DNA of 64,000 nucleotides from Hyphomicrobiales bacterium. Lineage in GTDB: Bacteria; Pseudomonadota; Alphaproteobacteria; Rhizobiales; Rhizobiaceae. This document shows positions 9,875 to 18,058 of the stretch, in pieces. The first letter of the stretch is position 1. Each line of letters starts with the position of its first letter. The notes under the pieces were generated by a model that had not been told where the DNA came from, did no database searches, and was given only the letters and a program-made list of their open reading frames with translations. The position numbers and the translations under genes were made by a program. The DNA is taken from the NCBI GenBank assembly GCA_900469955.1, contig UBYX01000002.1, forward strand, positions 248,808-312,807. The letters run 5' to 3'.

Positions 9875-9889
9875 TGACTCTGTTTGTCA
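9875..9889. promoter_or_regulatory. RirA-type iron-responsive operator (IRO box 1)
   Basis: The 15-mer TGACTCTGTTTGTCA fits the rhizobial iron-responsive operator pattern TGA-N9-TCA bound by the Rrf2-family iron regulator RirA. It lies in the divergent region between the heme receptor and the UPF0114 gene, with a second match 12 bases on. Confidence 0.7.
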
Positions 9890-9895
9890 ATTATT

Positions 9896-9922
9896 AAAAT
9901 ATGACTCAGATAATCATATTTT
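9896..9922. promoter_or_regulatory. Extended iron operator dyad (IRO box 2)
   Basis: A 27-bp perfect dyad: AAAATATGA, nine bases, then TCATATTTT. Its core at 9902-9916 is TGACTCAGATAATCA, again TGA-N9-TCA. The symmetry extends six bases beyond the IRO core on each side. It is very likely a protein-binding site controlling the heme receptor, and possibly the divergent gene at 10028, whose start is about 105 bases away. Confidence 0.75.
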
Positions 9923-10027
9923 TGAGAGGACAAGTAAGTTGTAGAAAAGCAACATCCCTGCCAGTCTTGCGAGCCTCGCCGCTGGCGGTTAAATGAGGCA
10001 CGGCTTCAAGAACCACGGAACGATCGC

Positions 10028-10549
10028 ATGAAATCGCTGGAACGCCTGGTCGAATGGATCATTTTGTCGAGCCGCTGGATCCTTGTGGCGTTCTATATCG
10101 GCATGGTTATAGCGCTCGCCGTCTACGCCCTCTCCTTCGCGATGAAACTCCTGAAGGTCGCCAAGAACGTCTTCACCTTGAGCGATGCGGACATGATCCT
10201 CGCCATGCTCGGCCTGATCGATGCGGCACTCGTCGCGAGCCTCATGGTCATGGTGATGATCTCCGGCTACGAGAATTTCGTCAGTCGCTTCGAAGATGCC
10301 GATGCGGACATCTCCTTCCTCGGCAAGCTCGATGCCGGCAGCCTGAAGATCAAGGTCGCCTCCTCCATCGTGGCGATCTCCTCGATCCATCTCCTGCAGA
10401 TTTTCCTCAACGCCCACCAGTACGATAACTGGAAGCTGATGTGGTACACGCTCATCCACATCGCCTTCGTCATTTCGGCAGTGATGCTCGGCTGGCTGGA
10501 GCGCATCATGTCGAAGACCAAGGCCGGCAAGGACGAAGAAAGGATCTGA
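10028..10549 (+). CDS. UPF0114/YqhA-family inner-membrane protein
   Basis: A 173-aa integral membrane protein with four hydrophobic segments (about 10-38, 57-80, 108-127, 138-157). The stretch LMVMVMISGYENFVSRF and the conserved KVASSIVAISSIHLL are characteristic of the UPF0114 (YqhA) family, whose function is not established. Start ATG 10028 gives the family length. It is divergent from the iron-regulated heme receptor and shares that promoter region, so it may be iron-responsive too, which is inference. Confidence 0.85.
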   Translation: MKSLERLVEWIILSSRWILVAFYIGMVIALAVYALSFAMKLLKVAKNVFTLSDADMILAMLGLIDAALVASLMVMVMISGYENFVSRFEDADADISFLGKLDAGSLKIKVASSIVAISSIHLLQIFLNAHQYDNWKLMWYTLIHIAFVISAVMLGWLERIMSKTKAGKDEERI

Positions 10550-10658
10550 GCCTTCGCCGACCGGGGTCCGGTCGGGATGGATTCAGCGAACCGCTTGACA
10601 ATTTTGAGAAATTTGCCGCTCTTGTCGTGTCTCCTGCAGCGTATGGAAGAGACAGGAC

Positions 10659-11588
10659 ATGACAGATTTTTCCTATATCGGATCAGGCCCCTATTGCTAC
10701 GCGAATTCCTTCGCCATGATGTTTGGCGAGAGGGCAGCGCCGACTTCAGTCATCGAATTCGCCATCGGCAGCCCCTTTGGAATGCAGCTCATAAGCGGCA
10801 CGTTGCCCTTTTTCGATCCCTATGGCTGGACGCCGGAGGCGGGCTTCGATGCTGCCCTTGCCGCCTTGGGTTGGACATCAAGAACCGTAAGAAGCCGGAA
10901 CGCTGAAGAGGCCGTTGCGGCCCTGAAAGAGGCTCTGCTATCCGGCCCGGTATGGGTCGGGCCCGTTGAACTTGGTCATCTTCGGCACCAGCCGGACATG
11001 AAGGGCCCGATCGGCGCGGACCACTATCTGGTTGTCCTCGGGCTCGAAGCCGATCATGTGCTCATGCACGACCCTCAGGGCTATCCTTACGCCACGATCC
11101 CTCTCAGCCATTTCATGGAGGCATGGAAAGCCGAAACCCTCGATTACGGTTCGCCATTCACCATGCGGACCGCATTCCGGCAGGTGGAAACTGTTCCGGA
11201 CGAGGAGGTGATCCGCAGATCCCTGCCGCATGCGGCGCGATGGTTGTCGATGGCCGGCGACCATGATGTCCCCGCGGGCACGCTTGGCAACGCCCAGGCT
11301 GCCGTGCGTCTTGCTGAACTGGTCGAGGCTGGCGACAATCCCGAACTCCAGGGCCACCTTATCCATTTCGCCGTCCGCGTGGGCGCTCGGCGGGCGGCGG
11401 ATGCGGCGACTTGTCTCGCTCGCATCGGAAGGGAGAAACCGGCGGAGATCATGGACCGTCAGGCGCGGCTCATTGGATCGCTTCAATATCCGCTCGTCGC
11501 TGGAGATCATGCGAAAGCGGCGGACTGGCTCCGCATGCTTGCACCTACCTATGAGGAGTTGCAGGCGGCCTGCACCGACTGGCTATGA
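10659..11588 (+). CDS. BtrH N-terminal-like / C39-type peptidase-fold protein
   Basis: A 309-aa cytoplasmic protein. Residues 1-180 show a papain-like/BtrH-type pattern: an early GSGPYCYANSFAMMFG with a candidate nucleophile Cys at position 13, then GADHYLVVLGLEADHVLMHDPQGYPYATIPLSHFMEAW with the His and the Asp of a triad-like arrangement. BtrH family members are acyltransferases or hydrolases acting on acyl-carrier substrates. The C-terminal ~130 residues are helical and of unknown role. It is probably monocistronic. The specific reaction is unknown. Confidence 0.62.
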   Translation: MTDFSYIGSGPYCYANSFAMMFGERAAPTSVIEFAIGSPFGMQLISGTLPFFDPYGWTPEAGFDAALAALGWTSRTVRSRNAEEAVAALKEALLSGPVWVGPVELGHLRHQPDMKGPIGADHYLVVLGLEADHVLMHDPQGYPYATIPLSHFMEAWKAETLDYGSPFTMRTAFRQVETVPDEEVIRRSLPHAARWLSMAGDHDVPAGTLGNAQAAVRLAELVEAGDNPELQGHLIHFAVRVGARRAADAATCLARIGREKPAEIMDRQARLIGSLQYPLVAGDHAKAADWLRMLAPTYEELQAACTDWL

Positions 11589-11630
11589 GAGCCGTCGGCA
11601 GTTTCTGTCGGAGGTGATTCTTCCTTTTCC

Positions 11631-11655
11631 GGGAGTGCGGGAAAGCCGCACTCCC
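11631..11655. other. Perfect 10-bp hairpin downstream of BtrH-like gene
   Basis: GGGAGTGCGG pairs with CCGCACTCCC around a 5-base loop, 43 bases after the preceding stop codon. Neither strand has a clear T run afterwards, so it is either a weak terminator or an RNA 3'-end stabiliser. The remaining region to 11856 is AT-rich and presumably carries the promoter of the LuxR-type gene; nothing more specific was recognised there. Confidence 0.5.
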
Positions 11656-11856
11656 GCGGCCATGGAGGAAGTTAAGAGCGCCAAATATCTGCCGGCTTGA
11701 AAAAACCTTCCCGTTTGAGTTGGGAAATTGCGATAAAACTGATTGACTGTCGCAAACATCGGGAATAACTGCCCAGGATAAGAATTTTCACTAGCTATTC
11801 AAGTCACTTCGTATATTTCTTAACGATAAAATAAATCCCTGTCAGCTTTGCCCAGC

Positions 11857-12582
11857 ATGATCACCCTTGAACGGCAGTCTATCTTGAACAGCGAGATTTC
11901 CGCTGCCGATTCGCAGGGGGAAATTTTTGCGGCGATGAAGCGCGTCGCCCGGGAATTCGGGTTTCTGCATGTCACTCTGTTTGCCGCCACCTCGCCCGAT
12001 GAGGTGCTGATGTCGCGGATGATCGTCGAGACAACGCTGCCCGCCGCCTATGTCCAGGAATTCGACCGCCGCCGCCTCCTGCGGCTCTGCCCCGTTGCCC
12101 CGATCATCAGCAGGTCGGTCCTGCCGATCTGCTGGTCTCTCGATGATCCGGACACCGTTCGGGGATTTGCAATTCCTGCAACGATGCAGGAATTGCAGCG
12201 CCGCTACAATCTCATCACCAGCGTCGCGATGGCCCTGAACTCCATCGATGGCGACCGGTTCCTGCTGCGGTTCGACGGCGTCCGCCCGCGGCTGAGCCAG
12301 GCGGAACTCAACGAGATCGGCATGATCGTGCTGCATGCCTTCGATGTGTTCGACAGAATTCGGCGCGGTACCAAGACTGCGGCTGCCGGCCCGCTCACGG
12401 TGCGGGAACTGGAGGTCGTCCGCTGGACCGCACAGGGCAAGACCTCGGCCGAGATCGGCCGAATCCTTTCACTCTCAGATCACACCATCAACGCCTATAT
12501 GAACAATGCCATCAAGAAACTGGATTGCGTCAACCGCACCCAGTTGGTAGCAAAGGCGTTGAGGCTCAGACTCATAGTATAG
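11857..12582 (+). CDS. LuxR-family transcriptional regulator
   Basis: A 241-aa regulator with an N-terminal signal-sensing region (about 10-165) resembling the autoinducer-binding domain fold and a C-terminal LuxR helix-turn-helix (about 175-238: LTVRELEVVRWTAQGKTSAEIGRILSLSDHTINAYMNNAIKKLDCVNRTQ). Several aromatic and acidic residues typical of acyl-homoserine-lactone binding are not obvious, and no luxI synthase lies nearby, so it is best called a LuxR solo of unknown ligand. The start is uncertain: ATG 11857, or an in-frame TTG nine bases upstream. It precedes a PAS protein in the same direction by 37 bases. Confidence 0.82.
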   Translation: MITLERQSILNSEISAADSQGEIFAAMKRVAREFGFLHVTLFAATSPDEVLMSRMIVETTLPAAYVQEFDRRRLLRLCPVAPIISRSVLPICWSLDDPDTVRGFAIPATMQELQRRYNLITSVAMALNSIDGDRFLLRFDGVRPRLSQAELNEIGMIVLHAFDVFDRIRRGTKTAAAGPLTVRELEVVRWTAQGKTSAEIGRILSLSDHTINAYMNNAIKKLDCVNRTQLVAKALRLRLIV

Positions 12583-12619
12583 CGCGGGAGCTGTCGCCTG
12601 GCCTCTTGGGAGGAAGAGA

Positions 12620-13090
12620 TTGCCGTTTTGGGTTCAACACACCGAAAAACGCGTCAATACTCAATATCAGCAGGTGGGCCTTTCGTCTGACGAGGTGGTA
12701 GAGCTCGCGGCCGCGTTCCGTCTCTACGGCTTCTGGCGCATCGAGTTGGACTCCGGCCATTTCTTCGCTACCGAGGATCTCTGCCGCATCTTCGGCATCG
12801 AGCCTCAGGACGGCCCGATCAATCTGATGGCCATTACCGCCCGCATCCACCCCGAAGACATGCCGAGACTGATGGAGACCTTCGAGCGCGCCAGCGCCGA
12901 AAGGCTCACCTATCACAACATCTACCGGATCAGGACGGATGTCGAGGACTACAAATATGTCCGCTCCGTCGGCAAGTTTCGCGACAAACCGGGCACCTCC
13001 GGAGAAGTCGTCGGCGTCACCTACGAGTTCTTCGCGCAGCGTCCCGGCGTGACCTTTTTCCTCGACGAAATGCCCGGCAATCAAGCCTGA
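12620..13090 (+). CDS. Stand-alone PAS-domain protein
   Basis: A 156-aa protein made essentially of one PAS fold (about 30-140), with YGFWRIELDSGHFFATEDLCRIFGIEP, then RIHPEDMPRLMETFERA and YRIRTDVEDYKYVRSVGKF as in PAS_3 domains. No kinase, cyclase or DNA-binding output domain is attached. The TTG start at 12620 is supported by GGGAGGAAGAGA just upstream and by the absence of a nearby ATG. It follows the LuxR-type gene by 37 bases and is probably in the same operon, suggesting it senses or relays a signal to it (inference). It is convergent with the DUF2333 gene. Confidence 0.75.
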   Translation: MPFWVQHTEKRVNTQYQQVGLSSDEVVELAAAFRLYGFWRIELDSGHFFATEDLCRIFGIEPQDGPINLMAITARIHPEDMPRLMETFERASAERLTYHNIYRIRTDVEDYKYVRSVGKFRDKPGTSGEVVGVTYEFFAQRPGVTFFLDEMPGNQA

Positions 13091-13104
13091 ATATCGGACC
13101 GATC

Positions 13105-14250
13105 CTATCGGTCGAGGACCGAACGCACTTCCACGAGGTTGGACCGGACCATCAGCGTGTGGAAACCCATGACGGCGAGATGGCTTGGCATGATCAGGCC
13201 GTCTTCGCTGCCGTTCGAGACAATCGTTGGCTGGACGCGCAATGCGGAACGGAACCTGGCAAGCGTTTCGCTCCAGAGCGGGCCGAGATTGCGCTCGCGG
13301 ATGACTTGAGAAAAATCGGCGCCGGCGCCTGAAAGCACCGCATAATAACCATAGAGCTGACCGTAGGCGAACCAGAAGCGGTCATCGGCGCGGGTGTCGA
13401 ACCAGCCGGCGCTGTTGTTTTCCGACCGCTCGCGGAGGATCGCCGCCGTTCCGCCGAGATCATTGGCGATGCGGTCGACGAACTGGATCAGATTGTCGGC
13501 ACGCGTATCGAAGGTGGCATTGCAGGAAGTCAGGTCGGCATTGAAGGCTCTGAGCTTTTCGATTGCCGTGCGGTAATAGGCGGGCGACGGGGTTTTGAAG
13601 CCGAAGGGATCGAGACCGAAATACCACGAAAACTCATCGAACTGCAGGTTTCCGCGGGCATCCTGCAGGTTGCTGTTGATCCCCGACGTACCGCGGACGC
13701 GACCGAGCGTATCGACGAGTTCCGCCGAAGTGCGGCGGACAGCCTGGTGGACGCCCCGCTGGAACGACGCCTTGTTGTCGAGGAAGGGGGTGTGGTCCCA
13801 GTCGATGCCGAACAAGCCGAGCCGGTAGAGCAGCATCGAGGAGATCCAGGCGTTCTGGTTGACATTCATGTCGATCAGATCGGCTGAGGCATCGACGATG
13901 GCGGAGGACTGGCACTGCCGCGCTGCGGGGGTGGTGGCGGCCGCAGCGGCGGCGGGTGCTGCAGCCGGCAGTTCCTGGCCGGCGGGCACGGTGCGCTCGG
14001 ACCAGCGATAGCTTTCCACGAAATTCGGATTGAAGCCGCTCCAGACCTGCGTCTGCCAGATGAAGTAGCCATAGAGGCCGAAGAGGATCACCAGAAGCGC
14101 CAGAATTGGCCCCTTCACCATCCAGTGACGTTGCCGGTACCAGCCGTGCGCGGCCATGAAGGGCCAGACCAGCCATGCGACCAGAAGTCCGATGCCTCTT
14201 CCGGCGGCCTGGCCGATCCGTTGAAAGAAGGCGGTAATCCGGTCGAGCAT
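13105..14250 (-). CDS. DUF2333 family membrane protein
   Basis: A 381-aa protein with one strong membrane segment at about 48-66 (GPILALLVILFGLYGYFIW), preceded by an amphipathic, basic N-terminus. An Ala/Pro-rich linker (95-110) follows and then a large domain matching DUF2333: SADLIDMNVNQNAWISSMLLYRLGLFGIDWDHTPFLDNKASFQRGVHQAVRRTSAEL and later DDRFWFAYGQLYGYYAVLSG. Function is unknown; the family is found in many proteobacteria. Predicted topology puts the main domain in the periplasm. It lies 85 bases after a coiled-coil gene on the same strand, a likely operon partner. Confidence 0.85.
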   Translation of the reverse strand: MLDRITAFFQRIGQAAGRGIGLLVAWLVWPFMAAHGWYRQRHWMVKGPILALLVILFGLYGYFIWQTQVWSGFNPNFVESYRWSERTVPAGQELPAAAPAAAAAATTPAARQCQSSAIVDASADLIDMNVNQNAWISSMLLYRLGLFGIDWDHTPFLDNKASFQRGVHQAVRRTSAELVDTLGRVRGTSGINSNLQDARGNLQFDEFSWYFGLDPFGFKTPSPAYYRTAIEKLRAFNADLTSCNATFDTRADNLIQFVDRIANDLGGTAAILRERSENNSAGWFDTRADDRFWFAYGQLYGYYAVLSGAGADFSQVIRERNLGPLWSETLARFRSALRVQPTIVSNGSEDGLIMPSHLAVMGFHTLMVRSNLVEVRSVLDR

Positions 14251-14335
14251 CGCTGTCTCCTGTCAGGCGGGGGCGCATCCGATTGAGCTGCCTCACACAT
14301 ATGTGTTCCAGGCGGCGATCACAACCGGGCGCGGG

Positions 14336-15271
14336 TCACGACCTGGCAGGCTTCAAGCGGAAGAGAGGCCAGCGCATGCCCGCCACCTGCCGCGCCTCGA
14401 TTGCAGCCTCGGCGGCGGCTTCGGCTGGAAACCGCTCCGCAAACGCTTGATCGGCGAGGTTGCGGCGACGGTCGAGTCCGTGAACGGTTAGTAATCCGTC
14501 CGAAAAGCGCTTCGTCTGACTTTCGAGATTGGGGAAGGCGTCCGGTTTCAAGCTTTCGTCGCCATGCCGTCGAACGGCATTGAAAACGACCTGATAAAGG
14601 ATGAGCAGGTCTTCCGTGTCGGTTGCAAGCTTGTGCAACAGGACGTGGCAGGTGCCGACGGATGCGTTCAGCCCATCGAGGAATGCCTGGAAGGTGTCCA
14701 CGCAATGTTCGGTCCGCCGCGTCGCGTCCACGACTGTCGTCGCCTCCCCGTTCTCGCCCCGCAGTCTGTCGATGATCTCCGCCCGGTGGTCGACAAACGT
14801 CACCAGGTCGTTTTCGCTTTCCTTGCGCCGGGAAAGCAGCATGTCACGCTCGCCTTGCAGCAGCCCCGCCAGGATGTCGGCTCGCCGCAGAAGCTCGCCG
14901 AGCTGGGCGAGCGGCGCCTGGCTTTTCCAGCGCGTCTGCTGACGTCGCAGCATGGCCGACCGGGAAAGGACACCGATCGCCTTCTCCAGACGCGTCGGCA
15001 ATTCACGATTGTCGAATTGGGTCTTGCGAATGCTGATCGCAGCCGCCTGTTTCGCCACAAGCCGCGCAAGCGCGGTCTCGGCTGCCCGCCGTTCCGGCGC
15101 TTCTCGCCTCAGCCGTTCCGCTTCGCCCTCGAGTTCGGCCTCCTCCGGAAGCACGTCCTCGCGAGCAGCCCTGTCCAACATCGCCGCCAGCGGCTGCTGC
15201 CCTTCGCGCATGGCACCGAAAATCCCGGTTACCCTTTCGATCTCGCTGTCGAAAACCTGCTTTGCCGCCAC
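14336..15271 (-). CDS. Hypothetical helical/coiled-coil protein
   Basis: A 311-aa, charge-rich, almost wholly helical protein without signal peptide or membrane segment. Residues 30-75 and 120-200 have heptad-like Leu/Ala spacing (EEAELEGEAERLRREAPERRAAETALARL; LGELLRRADILAGLLQGERDMLLSRRKESENDLVTF). No catalytic motif was recognised. It is upstream of the DUF2333 gene on the same strand (gap 85), so the two may form a membrane-plus-cytoplasm pair. I do not recognise a named family. Confidence 0.6.
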   Translation of the reverse strand: MAAKQVFDSEIERVTGIFGAMREGQQPLAAMLDRAAREDVLPEEAELEGEAERLRREAPERRAAETALARLVAKQAAAISIRKTQFDNRELPTRLEKAIGVLSRSAMLRRQQTRWKSQAPLAQLGELLRRADILAGLLQGERDMLLSRRKESENDLVTFVDHRAEIIDRLRGENGEATTVVDATRRTEHCVDTFQAFLDGLNASVGTCHVLLHKLATDTEDLLILYQVVFNAVRRHGDESLKPDAFPNLESQTKRFSDGLLTVHGLDRRRNLADQAFAERFPAEAAAEAAIEARQVAGMRWPLFRLKPARS

Positions 15272-15389
15272 ACCAACCCTCCGCCGTCTTGTGACAGGAT
15301 AACGGCGGCGGGCGATTTACGCCACCCGGCAGGTTCACCGCTGCTGCTGCGAAAACCCGCGTCCATCGCCGCCCGCGCCACGTGTGGCG

Positions 15390-15971
15390 TTATTCGCAGC
15401 GCATCCGGTCTTCCCAGTGCCGGCGGCAGAGCGAAACGTACTTCTCGTTTCCTCCCACTTCCACCTGCGCCCCTTCCCGCACCAGGTTGCCCTCCTGGTC
15501 GAGCCGCACGACCATGGTCGCCTTGCGGCCGCAGAAGCAGATGGTGCGCACCTCCCGCAATTCGTCGGCGATCGCGAGAAGCTCCAGCGAGCCTGGAAAC
15601 AGCTTTCCCTGGAAATCGGTCCTCAGTCCATAGGCCATCACGGGAATGCCGATGCGGTCGCAAACGCGGGCGAGCTGCCAGACCTGCTCCGCGGTCAGGA
15701 ATTGTGCCTCGTCGACGAAGACGCAGGCGATCGGCTCCTGCCCGTGCATCGTTTCGATCGCCGCGAAGAGATCGTCCGAATGAGTGAAGGGGATAGCATC
15801 CTCGGAGAGGCCGATCCTTGACGCAACCCGCCCCTTGCCCGCCCGGTCGTCCAGCGCGGCGATGAAGATCGCCGTACGCATCCCGCGTTCCCGATAATTG
15901 TAGGAGGCCTGCAAGAGCATTGTCGACTTGCCGGCGTTCATCGTTGCATAGTGGAAATAGAGCTTGGCCAT
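15390..15971 (-). CDS. tdk: Thymidine kinase (class II)
   Basis: A 193-aa enzyme phosphorylating thymidine with ATP in the pyrimidine salvage pathway. Visible are the P-loop MNAGKSTMLLQ (about 11-21), FVDEAQFL (Walker B-like), the Gly/Arg substrate segment GLRTDFQGKLFPGS and zinc-type cysteines in the C-terminal half (ICFCGRKA and LCRRHWE). The length fits class II kinases. ATG at 15971 was chosen because MAKLYFHYATMNAGKST is the family N-terminus; an in-frame start 30 bases upstream exists. It is divergent from choX. Confidence 0.93.
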   Translation of the reverse strand: MAKLYFHYATMNAGKSTMLLQASYNYRERGMRTAIFIAALDDRAGKGRVASRIGLSEDAIPFTHSDDLFAAIETMHGQEPIACVFVDEAQFLTAEQVWQLARVCDRIGIPVMAYGLRTDFQGKLFPGSLELLAIADELREVRTICFCGRKATMVVRLDQEGNLVREGAQVEVGGNEKYVSLCRRHWEDRMRCE

Positions 15972-16170
15972 AAACTGCTTCTGCTCGCGATCGGTCTCCA
16001 TGAAAAGCGGCCGATGGCGATAATCACAGGAAAACTGCGGCGCGAGGGAAGGTTCCGAGTTTGCATAAAATGTCGCAAATGTACCCTGCCCTCCGCCGCG
16101 AATGCACGCGCTTGCCTCATCTCAGGAGATATTGATAATGGCGGGAACACGAAAAACAGGGGAACAACTC

Positions 16171-17124
16171 ATGCGCATCACCACTTCGCTGAAGACCACG
16201 CTCGCAGCTGCCGCCTCCGTGCTGGTGCTTGCGACAGGCGTCTCCGCCGCCGAACCGGAAGCGTGCGGCACGGTCCGATTCTCCGATGTCGGCTGGACCG
16301 ATATCACCGCTACCACGGCGACCGCGACCGTGCTTTTGAAGGCGCTCGGTTACGAAACGGACGTCAAGGTTCTCTCGGTGCCGGTCACCTACAGCTCGCT
16401 GAAAAACAAGGACATCGACATTTTCCTCGGCAACTGGATGCCGACCCAGGAAGCCGACGTGCGGCCCTATCTCACCGACAAGTCGGTGGAATCCTTCGGG
16501 CCGAACCTCGTTGGGGCCAAGTACACGCTTGCGACCAATGCCAAGGGCGCCGAACTCGGTATCAAGGATTTCAAGGACATCGCCAAGCAGAAGGATGCCT
16601 TGGAAGGTAAGATCTACGGCATCGAGCCGGGCAACGACGGCAACCGGCTGATCCTCGACATGGTCGAGAAGAACACGTTCGGGCTCAAGGGTTTCGAGGT
16701 GGTGGAATCGTCCGAACAGGGCATGCTTGCGCAGGTGGCTCGCGCCGACAAGGCAGGCGATCCGGTCGTCTTTCTCGGCTGGGAACCGCATCCGATGAAT
16801 GCCAATTTCAAGCTGACCTACCTGACGGGCGGCGACGACGTTTTCGGCCCGAATTTCGGGGGCGCCGAGGTCTACACCAATGTCCGCGCCGGCTTCACCG
16901 ACGAATGCCCGAATGTTGGCACGTTCATCAAGAATCTGAAGTTCTCGCTGCCCATGGAGAACCAGATCATGGGCGGCATTCTGAACGATGGCGAGGAGCC
17001 GGAAGCAGCAGCCGGCAAATGGCTGAAGGCGAACGGCGCCGCGATCGAGCCCTGGCTTGCCGGCGTCACCACCAAGGATGGCAAGCCCGGCCTCGCGGCT
17101 GTCAAGTCAGAGCTCGGCCTCTGA
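16171..17124 (+). CDS. choX: Choline ABC transporter periplasmic binding protein
   Basis: A 317-aa exported solute-binding protein of the OpuAC/ProX type, the receptor of a high-affinity choline importer. ATG 16171 follows AGGGGAAC; residues 1-27 are a signal peptide ending GVSAAE. The aromatic box described for S. meliloti ChoX (Trp43, Trp90, Tyr119, Trp205, with Asp45 and Asn156) corresponds here to Trp42, Trp89, Tyr118, Trp204, Asp44 and Asn155, a uniform shift of one residue. Choline rather than glycine betaine is therefore the likely ligand. It is the first gene of choXWV; a hairpin after it probably lowers expression of the membrane genes. Confidence 0.95.
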   Translation: MRITTSLKTTLAAAASVLVLATGVSAAEPEACGTVRFSDVGWTDITATTATATVLLKALGYETDVKVLSVPVTYSSLKNKDIDIFLGNWMPTQEADVRPYLTDKSVESFGPNLVGAKYTLATNAKGAELGIKDFKDIAKQKDALEGKIYGIEPGNDGNRLILDMVEKNTFGLKGFEVVESSEQGMLAQVARADKAGDPVVFLGWEPHPMNANFKLTYLTGGDDVFGPNFGGAEVYTNVRAGFTDECPNVGTFIKNLKFSLPMENQIMGGILNDGEEPEAAAGKWLKANGAAIEPWLAGVTTKDGKPGLAAVKSELGL

Positions 17125-17132
17125 CCTTTGAA

Positions 17133-17152
17133 CGGGCCGGCCAGCCGGCCCG
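17133..17152 (+). terminator. Intra-operon hairpin between choX and choW
   Basis: CGGGCCGG and CCGGCCCG form a perfect 8-bp stem with a 4-base loop, followed by TCTGCCTTTC. Such hairpins often give excess binding-protein transcript in ABC operons by partial termination or by protecting the 3' end. Confidence 0.6.
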
Positions 17153-17197
17153 TCTGCCTTTCATCGAAAATTTTCTCCGGATCAGGCAGGCTTCAAC

Positions 17198-18058
17198 GTG
17201 AATTGGCTTCCCGAATGGCTCGTGGATTCCGGCGGCAAGGTGCGCCTCGGCAATTGGGCGAAGGATTTCGTCGATTGGCTGACCGCCAACGCCGACTGGT
17301 TTTTTGATTTCTTATCCGATGTGCTCTCGGCGGTCATCGATGCCATGTTGTTCGTGCTGCAATGGCCGAACCCCTATGCGCTGATCGCGGTCTTCACGGG
17401 GCTCGCCTGGTGGCTGCGCCGTTCGGTCGGCGTCACGCTCTTCACCGTTTTGGGGCTCCTCATCATCTACAACCAGGGCTACTGGAAGGAAACGACCGAG
17501 ACGCTGGCGCTGGTGCTCGCCTCGACGGCGGTCAGCATGGCGGTCGGCATACCGCTCGGCATCGCCGCCGCCCGCCGGGCCTGGGTGTATGAGGTAATGC
17601 GGCCGATCCTCGACCTGATGCAGACGATCCCGACCTTCGTCTATCTGATCCCGGCGCTGATCCTCTTCGGTCTCGGCATGGTTCCGGGTCTGATCGCCAC
17701 GGTCATATTCGCGATCCCGGCGCCGATCCGGCTCACCCGCCTCGGTATCGTCTCCACCCCCGACGCGCTCACCGAAGCCGCCGTCGCCTTTGGCGCGACG
17801 CCGGGCCAGGTGCTGCGCAAGGTCGAGCTGCCCTTCGCAATGCCGCAGATCATGGCGGGCCTCACCCAGACGATCATGCTGTCGCTCTCGATGGTGGTGA
17901 TCGCCGCGCTGGTCGGCGCCAACGGCCTCGGCGTACCGGTCGTCCGGGCGCTCAATACCGTCAATATCGCCCGTGGCTTCGAAGCCGGGCTCTGCATCGT
18001 CATCCTGGCGATCATCCTCGACCGAATATTCCGCAGCTCGACGGGAGACGGCGCATGA
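17198..18058 (+). CDS. choW: Choline ABC transporter permease
   Basis: A 286-aa inner-membrane permease of the ProW type with about seven hydrophobic segments. The binding-protein-dependent transport signature is visible at about 190-215 (EAAVAFGATPGQVLRKVELPFAMPQIMAGL), which contacts the ATPase. The N-terminal 40 residues are amphipathic and cytoplasmic or periplasmic. It overlaps choV by four bases (ATGA), a translational coupling, and completes an importer with choX and choV that brings choline in for glycine betaine synthesis or catabolism. Confidence 0.95.
   Translation: MNWLPEWLVDSGGKVRLGNWAKDFVDWLTANADWFFDFLSDVLSAVIDAMLFVLQWPNPYALIAVFTGLAWWLRRSVGVTLFTVLGLLIIYNQGYWKETTETLALVLASTAVSMAVGIPLGIAAARRAWVYEVMRPILDLMQTIPTFVYLIPALILFGLGMVPGLIATVIFAIPAPIRLTRLGIVSTPDALTEAAVAFGATPGQVLRKVELPFAMPQIMAGLTQTIMLSLSMVVIAALVGANGLGVPVVRALNTVNIARGFEAGLCIVILAIILDRIFRSSTGDGA

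Noticed and set aside
10558..10574. Hairpin CGACCGG-GGT-CCGGTCG after the UPF0114 gene
   Set aside because: No T run follows on either strand and the stem is short; not listed as a terminator.
11653..11700. 12-codon open frame after the BtrH-like gene (MEEVKSAKYLPA)
   Set aside because: Too short, no ribosome site, overlaps the hairpin at 11631-11655.
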